Shown in pieces: positions 16,301 through 22,190 of a DNA stretch of 29,150 nucleotides. Location: NCBI GenBank assembly GCA_937915545.1, contig CALGIJ010000009.1:1-29150 (forward strand), in the 5' to 3' direction. Each line of letters starts with the position of its first letter. Position 1 is the first letter of the stretch. Source of the DNA: an uncultured Desulfobacterales bacterium (GTDB lineage Bacteria; Desulfobacterota; Desulfobulbia; Desulfobulbales; Desulfocapsaceae). Made by a program: the position numbers and the translations under genes. A model generated the notes under the pieces. The model was not told the DNA's origin. It made no database searches and saw only the letters and a list, made by a program, of their open reading frames with translations.

Positions 16301-17622
16301 CCTATCTCGATGATGGTGTCAACCTCCGGATTGAGCCGGCAGGCGGCGCGGGCATGGGCGGTGATCTCGTCGACGACGAGGTCGGCGCCGACCAGCTTGC
16401 CGATGAACTTGCGCCCAGAGCCGGTGGTGGCGCACTGCCTGACGGTGAAGCGGCACCCCTGGCGCTGTTCGATGCCGTCGATGGCGAAGAAGATGTTCTG
16501 CACGGCGGCTAAGGGACGCCCGGCGGTGCGGGTGTAGAACCCGGCGATGACCTCGTCGTCCTCAGGGTCGAGGAGCACCGCCTTGGTGCTGGTTGAGCCG
16601 ATATCGATGCCGAGATAGACCTCGCCTACGGCCTTGCTGCTCAGGTCGACGTAGATATCCACCTCCACCTCTGGACCGTCGGCCTCCTGGCGGGTGGTGT
16701 AGCGTTCCTTGCCGGCGAAGTCGGGGTAGGTGGAGAGCTGCAGCGTCAGCGGCGGGTAGTGATAGGTGCGGGCAGTCTTCTCCGTCTCGCGAAAGAGTTC
16801 CTCGGGTGCTTCGCAACGAAGCGGTTCGGGACGATCTTTTCCCTGACGCAGTTCTTCGAGGAAGAGGAGGGCGGCGCCGATGGCCCCGTAGAGATGGCCG
16901 TCGGCGGGGATGGTCAGGGAGAGGCCGGTGAGGCGCTCGATGTGGTCTGCCACCGCCCTGTTTCTGGAAACCCCGCCGCAAAAGACCAGCTCGCCATGCA
17001 GGCTGCGGTTTCCGGCGAAGAGGACGTCGACGAGGTTTTTGGCCAGGCCGAGGCACAGGCCATTGCCGATTTCGTCGAGGCGGTAGCCCTGCTGCTGGGC
17101 GTGGATGAGGTCGGTTTTGGCGAAGACCGCGCAGCGCGAGGCGATCTGCGGGCACTGGCCCTGGCTGCCGGCGGCGATGGCGGCGAGGTGTTCGCTGCCG
17201 CGCAGATGCAGCCTCCCCGCCTGCTGGTCGAGGAAGCTGCCGGTACCGGCGGCGCAGGAGGTGTTGCTGGTGCTGCCCTGGTAGTTACCGGCCTCGTCGA
17301 AGGTGGCGAGGCTGAACTTCTCGCCGCCGACGACGAGCAGGCCGCCGAGGCCGGGGTGGAAGTGACGGGCTGCGGCGATGGCGGCGATCTGGTCGTCATA
17401 GCGGCGCTGCGCCTTCACATTGGCTGGAGTCGAGGAGGTCACGGCGAGGTACGTCAACTGGTCCGGGTGGAGCTTGCCCAGCAGGTCGGCCGCCACCTGG
17501 GCGATCTTGCCGTGGTGCAGGGCGTAGCCTTTGTGCCGTACCCGTCCCGCGCCATCGAGAAGTGCCAGGCCGACGGTCACCGAGCCGATATCCAGCCCCA
17601 TCACAGAGAGTTCAGGTGTCAT
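13381..17622 (-). CDS. giant 2-hydroxyacyl-CoA dehydratase activase-like protein (two ASKHA domains plus dehydratase-like part)
   Basis: This 1413-residue cytoplasmic protein combines two BcrA/BadF/HgdC-type ATPase (ASKHA) domains with a C-terminal part like the 2-hydroxyacyl-CoA dehydratase D-component (COG3580/3581, DUF2229). Domain 1 begins at MGLDIGSVTVG (residue 8), domain 2 at GIDIGSTSTK (338) with GGQDAK at 441. Each keeps both cysteines that hold the [4Fe-4S] cluster of HgdC: Cys123 (CAAGTG) and Cys164, and Cys464 and Cys502. A Cys-rich VCTRCTNNCK follows near 616, then DUF2229-like sequence from about 678 and FPNWDQLTCTLL near 1016. HgdC-type activators inject one electron per ATP-driven cycle into the dehydratase. 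The substrate of the giant form is not known. The start at 17622 is supported by AAGGA upstream and by homology; the frame stays open further upstream, into the preceding gene. That gene ends 61 bases away, suggesting an operon. Confidence 0.85.
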   Translation of the reverse strand: MTPELSVMGLDIGSVTVGLALLDGAGRVRHKGYALHHGKIAQVAADLLGKLHPDQLTYLAVTSSTPANVKAQRRYDDQIAAIAAARHFHPGLGGLLVVGGEKFSLATFDEAGNYQGSTSNTSCAAGTGSFLDQQAGRLHLRGSEHLAAIAAGSQGQCPQIASRCAVFAKTDLIHAQQQGYRLDEIGNGLCLGLAKNLVDVLFAGNRSLHGELVFCGGVSRNRAVADHIERLTGLSLTIPADGHLYGAIGAALLFLEELRQGKDRPEPLRCEAPEELFRETEKTARTYHYPPLTLQLSTYPDFAGKERYTTRQEADGPEVEVDIYVDLSSKAVGEVYLGIDIGSTSTKAVLLDPEDDEVIAGFYTRTAGRPLAAVQNIFFAIDGIEQRQGCRFTVRQCATTGSGRKFIGKLVGADLVVDEITAHARAACRLNPEVDTIIEIGGQDAKFTLINNGRVTFSTMNSVCAAGTGSFIEEQAARLGCPVGDYSHRAERASAPLTSDRCTVFMERDINHLLSEGYEVDEVLAAALHSVRENYLQKVATEKHIGKTVLFQGATAKNRALVAAFEQRLGKPILVSKYCHLTGALGAALILRDEERQETSFIGFDLCRKKVELSGSVCTRCTNNCKISTVTIDGREVSYGYLCGRDGDDQGQAANTGKAFHLLRERRRLQGDLPQVADKKGPVIGLPAAVHLVDDLLLWRSFFSLLGIATVTSEDARTAVADGRKLSRAEFCAPVAAMHGHTRWLLDHADYVFLPLYLENKARSGRRQFCYYTQYLPALVGDVAAGEEKRLLRPIIRYLYTPFHTKMQLYRMLQDIAPGQWNFFEVGSAYDRALAIDQEYRLRLKEAMRQRLTTEEGSEIRVVFLGRPYTLLSPGLNNNIPGIFRSLGIDSFYQDMLDVDPREVEAIKPLLDEIHWEHGAKILEAAEAVAKRPGLYPVLVTSFKCSPDSFAVEYFKEIMERHDKPYLVLSLDGHDSSVGYETRIEAAVRAFRNHHGGGRLAPVSAPTLPAAAGSLAGKHVLFPNWDQLTCTLLTATLQREGFNAHLLEETEQTIRESLRHNSGQCIPLNAIAEAAMVYVRRHQLDPANCVLWINRSSLACNIRLYPLQIARIFAEHGGGMEKIAVYQGEITFSDISLRAARNAYFAYMLGGMLQKAACRIRPYETEKGRTDWIVDKAIKVLRDAFLGKRPLEKTVDEIVTQFEWVETAGPRRPKVAIFGDLYSRDNRVMNQDLVAYIERLGGEVVTTPYSEYGKMIAGSYFRKWFNEGKYLDMLTGRALLAAMLALEKNLMRSFNRILDEAEHRYDEDPAEILARYQVSVENSGESMDNILKVHYLAKQHPDLSLFVQASPALCCASLITEAMKERIERLTGIPVVSITYDGTGGDKNALIAPYLQFPRQLQPALARFGREAR

Positions 17623-17683
17623 CAGTGTTTTCCTTATGGTTATGAAGCGGTCGCCGCAGGCCTTCCGGTCGTGGCGCGACCCA

Positions 17684-18157
17684 TCAGATTTTCTCTTTGA
17701 TCTCCGCCCAGAAGGACTCGATGCCCTGCTTCCAGCCCCTGAGGTAGTTGTCGAGGTATTCCGAATAGGTGGCCGTATTGTCGCCACTGAAACCTTTGGC
17801 GGTGAAGACCTCGCAGAAATATGGGCCGAGGACCGCATCCTTGGTGGCGTTGGCGAAGTCGTTCCATGCCAGGGCGTATTTGAGTTGATCGTAGTGGGCC
17901 GTCTTGGCCCAGAGAATGCCATCCTTTTTCCCTGTTTCCAGGTAGTTGCCTTCGGACTGCAGCTTTTCGCGGCGCAGTCTCTCGATGATCTGCCCGAGAT
18001 CGAGGTCCTCGCGGATGCGTTTCTGGAAGTCCTCCTTTCTCTGGATCGCCTCGCTCACCGCGTCCTGGAACATCTTGGAGAGGTTGAACGATTCCCGCCA
18101 TTTTTCGAGTTTTTCGTGCAGCATGTCGGGCACGCTGATGGTTACTTTCTTGGCCAT
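17684..18157 (-). CDS. ribbon-helix-helix (CopG-like) protein with an unrecognised C-terminal domain
   Basis: The first ~45 of 157 residues, MAKKVTISVPDMLHEKLEKW then NLSKMFQDAVSEAI, fit a ribbon-helix-helix DNA-binding domain: a beta strand KKVTISVP, then two helices. A charged helical linker (KEDFQKRIREDLDLGQIIERLRREKL) follows, then about 90 residues I do not recognise (WAKTAHYDQLKYALAWNDF to FWAEIKEKI), rich in aromatics, perhaps a ligand-sensing or oligomerisation domain. The ATG at 18157 has a perfect GGAGGTG ribosome-binding site, so the longer reading from 18193 is rejected. The activase gene follows after 61 bases. Two TACGTA repeats overlie its promoter, suggesting autoregulation. 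An antitoxin role is possible for RHH proteins, but no toxin gene is adjacent. Confidence 0.75.
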   Translation of the reverse strand: MAKKVTISVPDMLHEKLEKWRESFNLSKMFQDAVSEAIQRKEDFQKRIREDLDLGQIIERLRREKLQSEGNYLETGKKDGILWAKTAHYDQLKYALAWNDFANATKDAVLGPYFCEVFTAKGFSGDNTATYSEYLDNYLRGWKQGIESFWAEIKEKI

Positions 18158-18179
18158 ATCCACCTCCATTGCGTCATGA

Positions 18180-18226
18180 TACGTATAAACCAATCAATAC
18201 GTAACCATATTTACGGGAGGTGTCAA
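18180..18226 (-). promoter_or_regulatory. promoter with TACGTA operator repeats for the RHH-activase operon
   Basis: On the minus strand a perfect TTGACA (18226-18221) is followed after 17 bases by TACGTA (18203-18198), occupying the -10 position. The same hexamer, in the larger context ATACGTA, recurs at 18180-18185, 18 bases away. A related half, TTTACG, lies at 18210-18215. Repeated short palindromes across the -10 are typical of RHH self-repression. The -10 match itself is poor. Confidence 0.5.
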
Positions 18227-18268
18227 GCTCTGGGGCCCGGCCATGACCGGTGGTGTGCGACCTTTCTA

Positions 18269-18297
18269 TTGACTTGGGAGGTGATGAGTATTACGAG
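18269..18297 (+). promoter_or_regulatory. weak promoter candidate for the zinc-ribbon gene
   Basis: TTGACT (18269-18274, 5/6) and TACGAG (18292-18297, 3/6) are spaced by 17 bases, about 77 bases before the chosen start. It would be divergent from the RHH promoter. Confidence 0.3.
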
Positions 18298-18373
18298 TAG
18301 AACGTTCGAAGCGGCAGTTGCATCGCCTACACTATGTGCGGTTAACCCGGTTCGCCCAGCAAGGAAGACGGCT

Positions 18374-18586
18374 ATGGTCAAGATCGCCAAGCAGCATGAT
18401 CGCGTGAAATATTTCAAGTGCGAGGTTTGTCTGAAGAATATCGCCATCGAGTATTACTTCACGGTCGGCGATTCCATCGTCTGTAATGACTGCAACACCG
18501 AGTACGTATTGCAGAGCAAAAACCCCCTGGAACTGGTGCGGCAGGAGCCGGACTACAGCAAGCTCGAATACGACGATTCGTACTGA
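18374..18586 (+). CDS. small zinc-ribbon protein
   Basis: This 70-residue protein has two CxxC pairs, Cys16/Cys19 (KCEVCLKN) and Cys37/Cys40 (VCNDCNTEY), 17 residues apart, forming a likely zinc ribbon. The tail NPLELVRQEPDYSKLEYDDSY is acidic and tyrosine-rich. AAGGAAG at 18361-18367, 6 bases from the ATG at 18374, supports this start. An in-frame ATG at 18284 behind GGGAGG would add 30 residues, but its spacing is only two bases. The gene is divergent from the RHH gene and ends at a strong terminator, so it is monocistronic. The function is unknown; such ribbons bind nucleic acid or proteins. Confidence 0.75.
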   Translation: MVKIAKQHDRVKYFKCEVCLKNIAIEYYFTVGDSIVCNDCNTEYVLQSKNPLELVRQEPDYSKLEYDDSY

Positions 18587-18609
18587 TATTGAATGCCGAC
18601 AAAGGTATC

Positions 18610-18657
18610 GGGCCGGCCGCCCCCTCTTCACAGGGGGCGCGCCGGCCCTTTTTTTTT
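18610..18657 (+). terminator. strong intrinsic terminator after the zinc-ribbon gene
   Basis: A long GC stem starting GGGCCGGC (18610) and ending GCCGGCCC (18648), with an inner CCCCCT/AGGGGG helix and a short loop, is followed by nine T (18649-18657). On the minus strand no T-run follows the stem, so it acts only rightward. Confidence 0.92.
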
Positions 18658-18696
18658 CTACCAGGTGTTGGCCCGGGCGGCGATGATGCCGCGCCG

Positions 18697-20073
18697 TCAG
18701 GAAAGGCGATGCAGGGTGATCTTCTCGTAGAGGGTCTTGCGGCTCAGGCCGAGCATCCTCGCTGCCTGGGACTTGTTGCCGCCGCAGAGCTGCAGCGTTT
18801 TTTCGATGAGCTGGCCCTCCATCTCCCTGATGGTCAGGCCTCCCTCGGGAAGGTGGAGCAGTCCGGGGCCGTCCATGAGGGGAGGCGGCTGGCTGTGGTG
18901 CTGGAGGACCTTGTCGGGCAGGTCCTGGGGACGGATGAGTTCCTCTTTGGCGAGGATGATAGCGCGGGCGATGCAGTTTTCCAGTTCCCGCACGTTGCCC
19001 GGCCAGGGATAGCCGGCGAGGATGTCGAGGACTTCCGGATGCACGCCGCGCACCGTCTTGCCGTATTCCCCGGCGTACTTCTCGATAAAGCGATTGACCA
19101 GCAGGGGGATGTCCTCGCCGCGCTCGCGCAGCGGGGGCATGGTGATACTGAACACCTCGATGCGGTAGAGCAGGTCGCCAAGGAAGCGCTTCTCTCTGAT
19201 TTCCTCGTCGAGGTCTTTGTTGGTGGCGGCGATGATACGCACATCGACCTGCTGGCTGCTGATGCCGCCCACCGGGTCGAAGGTTCCCTCCTGAAGGAAG
19301 CGCAGCAGCTTGCTCTGCAGGGGCAGGCTCATATGGCCGATTTCGTCGAGGAACAGGGTGCCGCCGTCGGCCGCCTCGAGACGCCCTCTCTTGCTGGTGA
19401 CCGCCCCGGTGAAGGCCCCCTTGCGGTAGCCGAAGAGCTCCGCTTCGAGGAGGTCGTCGGGCAGGGCGGCGGAGTTGATGCATACCATGGGGCGGCTGTG
19501 GCGCTGGCTGGCGGCGTGGATGGCCTTGGCGAGCAGCTCCTTGCCGGTGCCGGTTTCGCCGTAGATGAGTACCGGCGCGGTGGTTGGGGCGACCGTCTCG
19601 ATCATCTCGAAGACCTGCAGCATCGACGGGTGGCGGCCGACGATATTGCGCGGTGCATAGCGGTCGCGCACCTCGCGGCGCAGGTCGGCGAGCTCAAGCG
19701 ACAGCTCGTGCTCGCGGATGGCCCGTTCGAGGACGATGGCCAGCTCCTCGTAGTTGAGGGGCTTGATGAGGTAGTTGGCGATGCCGTTCTTCATCGCCTC
19801 CACCGCCGACTGGATGGTGCCGTGGGCGGTCATGAGGACGAAGGGGATGCGCCGGTTGACCGTCTTGAGGTGGTTGAAGAGCTCCAGGCCGTCCATGCCC
19901 GGCATCTTCAAGTCGGAGAGGATGGCGTCGATATGCTCCTCGGCGGCGATGATGTCGAGGGCCTGGGGGGCGCTGCTCGCTTCCAGCGTCGTGTAGCCCT
20001 CGTCGGCGAGGATGGCCGAGAGGACTTTGAGGGTGTTTTTCTTGTCGTCGACGATGAGGATGGTTCTGGTCAC
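18697..20073 (-). CDS. NtrC-family sigma-54-dependent response regulator
   Basis: This 458-residue protein has the three-domain NtrC/AtoC layout. The receiver domain carries Asp9/Asp10 and the phosphoacceptor Asp54 (SDLKMPGMDG). The AAA+ domain has Walker A GETGTGKELLAKAIH, the sigma-54 contact loop GAFTGA (in YRKGAFTGAVTSKRG) and Walker B GGTLFLDEIG. The C-terminal Fis-type helix-turn-helix ends with GGNKSQAARMLGLSRKTLYEKI. All catalytic elements look intact, so it should open sigma-54 promoters when phosphorylated. The start is GTG at 20073, overlapping the sensor-kinase stop as GTGA with GGGAG upstream. The sigma-54 promoter before the divergent binding-protein gene (22086-22101) is the obvious target. 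The signal sensed is unknown. Confidence 0.93.
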   Translation of the reverse strand: MTRTILIVDDKKNTLKVLSAILADEGYTTLEASSAPQALDIIAAEEHIDAILSDLKMPGMDGLELFNHLKTVNRRIPFVLMTAHGTIQSAVEAMKNGIANYLIKPLNYEELAIVLERAIREHELSLELADLRREVRDRYAPRNIVGRHPSMLQVFEMIETVAPTTAPVLIYGETGTGKELLAKAIHAASQRHSRPMVCINSAALPDDLLEAELFGYRKGAFTGAVTSKRGRLEAADGGTLFLDEIGHMSLPLQSKLLRFLQEGTFDPVGGISSQQVDVRIIAATNKDLDEEIREKRFLGDLLYRIEVFSITMPPLRERGEDIPLLVNRFIEKYAGEYGKTVRGVHPEVLDILAGYPWPGNVRELENCIARAIILAKEELIRPQDLPDKVLQHHSQPPPLMDGPGLLHLPEGGLTIREMEGQLIEKTLQLCGGNKSQAARMLGLSRKTLYEKITLHRLS

Positions 20074-21893
20074 GGGGCACTCCCTGGTAGTAGGTCTTGC
20101 CGGGCAGGTGGGCAGGGCAGGTCGATGATGACGGTGCATCCCTCACCGGGGGCGCTGTCGATGCGGAACTGTCCGTCATGGTTGGCGATGATGCTCATGC
20201 TGATGGGCAGACCGAGGCCGGTGCCGTTGTCCTTGGTGCTGTAGAAGGGGTCGAAGACATAGGGCAGGTCGGCGGCGGCGATGCCGGCGCCGCTGTCGGC
20301 GACAGTGACGTGCAGCCGGGAGCCGTTTTCCTCTTCCACAAGAGTGGTGGCGATGCGCAGGGGGCCGCCTTTTTCCATGGCATCCATGGCGTTGATGAGC
20401 ACGTTGAGAAAGACCTGCTGCAGCTGCTGCGGGTCGGCGGCGATCTCCGGCAGGTCGTCTTGTAGCTGCAGGTCGACGGTCACTCCCCTTGCCGCCAGCT
20501 GACCGGCGAGCAGGGTGAGCACTGACTGCAGCAGCTGGTTGATGTCGCAGGGGGCCTTGCGCGGGCCGGACTGCCGCGCGTAGAGGAGGAAGTCGGAGAC
20601 GAAGTCGCTCAAGCGGTCGACTTCCTCGGCGATGACCGCGCTATATTCGGCGACCAGCGGGTCGTCGGCGCGACGCCTTTGCAGGTAGGCGATGGCGCCC
20701 TTCATGGCATTCAGCGGGTTGCGGATCTCGTGGGCCACGCCGGCGGAGAGCCGCCCCAGGGAAATGAGCTTCTCCGAGGCGACCAGTTCCTTTTGCACGT
20801 CGCGCAGGCTGCGGATCATGGTGTTGAAGGACTCGGTGAGCATGCCGAGCTCGTCCCGCGAGCGCACCGGGATCTCGCTGCCGAGATCCCCCGAGGCCAC
20901 CCGCTCGGTGGCCAGCACCAGGTTGCGCATGGGGCGGATGAGGCGAAAGGAGATGACGATGACCACCACGGTGGAGAGGAGGATCATCACCAGCACGACG
21001 CGGATGACGTTGCTTTTGTGGACCTTGGCCATCGAGGTGAACTCCTCGATGGGAATGCTCACCGCCAGCGACCAGCCGGTGGCGGTCACCGGAGCGAAAG
21101 CGGCCGCTTTCTCACCTCCCTCGTTGAAGGTCATCCAGCCGGTTTCTCCGGAGAGCATGTGGACGATGAACTCGCGCAGGCGCGGGTCGTTATAGCGGGT
21201 GAGGTCGTATTGATAGGGCTCGAAGCGGGGATGGGCGATGGTCCGCCCGGCTTTGTCGACGAGGAAGCCGTAGCCTTTGGCGCCGATCTCGATGTCGCGC
21301 ACCAGGTCGATGATGGCGCTGAAGTCGAGTTCTGCCACCAGCGAGCCGCGGATCACCCCATGGGCGTCGAGAAAAGGGCGGGTGAGGTAGAGGTAGTAGG
21401 TTGGCAGGCCGGTGCGTTTGTATACCGCGGAGATGTACGGTGTGGAGTCGAACTCGCCATGCAGCCATGGCAGGCGGGCGAATTCGCTGGCCGGCGCTGT
21501 GGTGGTGGCGTCATCCCTGCCGGCAGAGACGATGGTGCTGCCCCCGGTGTCGACCAGGGCCATCCACGTGGCATGGGTGGTGGTGGCGAGGATATGGGAG
21601 ATGAGGGTGCCGAACCTGGCTTTAACCACGGCGTCGTTTGCCGGCAGTGAGGTGGCGCTGTCGGCGACGATCTGCCCAAGCAGGCCGAGGGAGGAGTTGC
21701 ACTCCTCGAAGATGGCGTTGATCTGCCGCGCCGCCTCGCCGGCCTGGGAGAGCTGATGCTCGCGGGAAAGCTGGGTGACGCTGTCCACCGAAGTCTGGTG
21801 GGCCCAGTAGCCGACGATGGCGATGGGCAGGCTGACCATGGGCAGCAGCAACGCGAAGAGCTTGAGCGGTATGGAAACACGATAGATGTTCAT
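20070..21893 (-). CDS. membrane sensor histidine kinase with periplasmic Cache-like domain
   Basis: This 607-residue protein has a first membrane segment (about 10-29), a ~265-residue periplasmic region of double-Cache type (YYLYLTRPFLDAHGVIRGSLVAELDF and KGYGFLVDKAGRTIAHPRFE are characteristic), a second membrane segment (about 296-319), a HAMP linker, a HisKA domain with phospho-accepting His388 in AGVAHEIRNPLNAMKG, and a HATPase domain with NVLINAMDAM, DSGAGI and GTGLGLPIS. It should autophosphorylate and pass the phosphate to Asp54 of the regulator encoded immediately downstream with a four-base overlap. Cache domains usually bind small organic molecules such as amino or carboxylic acids; the divergent LivK-like binding protein hints at an amino-acid-type signal. 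The ATG at 21893 has a poor ribosome-binding site. Confidence 0.92.
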   Translation of the reverse strand: MNIYRVSIPLKLFALLLPMVSLPIAIVGYWAHQTSVDSVTQLSREHQLSQAGEAARQINAIFEECNSSLGLLGQIVADSATSLPANDAVVKARFGTLISHILATTTHATWMALVDTGGSTIVSAGRDDATTTAPASEFARLPWLHGEFDSTPYISAVYKRTGLPTYYLYLTRPFLDAHGVIRGSLVAELDFSAIIDLVRDIEIGAKGYGFLVDKAGRTIAHPRFEPYQYDLTRYNDPRLREFIVHMLSGETGWMTFNEGGEKAAAFAPVTATGWSLAVSIPIEEFTSMAKVHKSNVIRVVLVMILLSTVVVIVISFRLIRPMRNLVLATERVASGDLGSEIPVRSRDELGMLTESFNTMIRSLRDVQKELVASEKLISLGRLSAGVAHEIRNPLNAMKGAIAYLQRRRADDPLVAEYSAVIAEEVDRLSDFVSDFLLYARQSGPRKAPCDINQLLQSVLTLLAGQLAARGVTVDLQLQDDLPEIAADPQQLQQVFLNVLINAMDAMEKGGPLRIATTLVEEENGSRLHVTVADSGAGIAAADLPYVFDPFYSTKDNGTGLGLPISMSIIANHDGQFRIDSAPGEGCTVIIDLPCPPARQDLLPGSAP

Positions 21894-22015
21894 CTGCTGC
21901 GGCGATGGCGCCTCTTGGGTGGTTGCCGGTGACCTGTGTCTACTATTTACCGCGATGGACGCCGACAGCCATCTCGAGGCTTGCAGTTCGGCGACGATAG
22001 GGGCAGAATAGCTGG

Positions 22016-22079
22016 GACTTGCAAAATCGACGCCGTCAAGCGATGGGCCTATGGAAAATCACGTGATTTTTGCAAGGTC
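22016..22079. promoter_or_regulatory. palindromic region, candidate enhancer site for the NtrC-type regulator
   Basis: AAAATCACGTGATTTT (22055-22070) is a perfect 16-base palindrome. Its right half also belongs to a larger imperfect inverted repeat: GACTTGCAAAATC (22016-22028) against GATTTTTGCAAGGTC (22065-22079), with two single-base insertions. It lies just upstream of the sigma-54 promoter and between the divergent operons. Confidence 0.55.
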
Positions 22080-22085
22080 TTGAAA

Positions 22086-22101
22086 CGGTACGACAATTGC
22101 T
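22086..22101 (+). promoter_or_regulatory. sigma-54 (-24/-12) promoter for the solute-binding protein
   Basis: CGGTACGACAATTGCT fits TGGCACG-N4-TTGCW at nearly every position. The invariant GG (22087-22088) and GC (22099-22100) are exactly 10 bases apart. It points at the binding-protein gene 90 bases downstream, with the sigma-54 activator gene pair transcribed away on the other side. Confidence 0.75.
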
Positions 22102-22109
22102 TCAGGGTC

Positions 22110-22146
22110 GCGGGTCGGTCGGATTTTCTCCGACGCTCCGGCCCGC
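22110..22146 (+). promoter_or_regulatory. stem-loop in the binding-protein leader
   Basis: GTCGGA (22118-22123) pairs with TCCGAC (22129-22134) around a five-base loop, and GCGGG (22110-22114) can pair with CCCGC (22142-22146). No T-run follows, so it may affect mRNA stability or translation rather than terminate. Confidence 0.3.
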
Positions 22147-22190
22147 ATTGACTGCAAAACTGTTACCTATCGTATCAGGTTGGTGTCACC

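Noticed and set aside
13381..17922. A longer reading of the giant activase starting at 17922
   Set aside because: The first 100 codons run over the RHH gene in another frame; homology and the AAGGA site place the start at 17622.
17684..18193. A toxin-antitoxin pair based on the RHH protein
   Set aside because: The neighbouring gene is a 1413-residue activase-like enzyme, not a toxin, and no small toxin frame with a ribosome-binding site is seen on either side.
18589..20244. A 551-codon open frame on the plus strand opposite the response regulator
   Set aside because: It lies antisense to an unmistakable NtrC-family gene, has no recognisable domains, and shows the Glu/Asp/Gly/Val-rich composition that results from reading a high-GC gene backwards.
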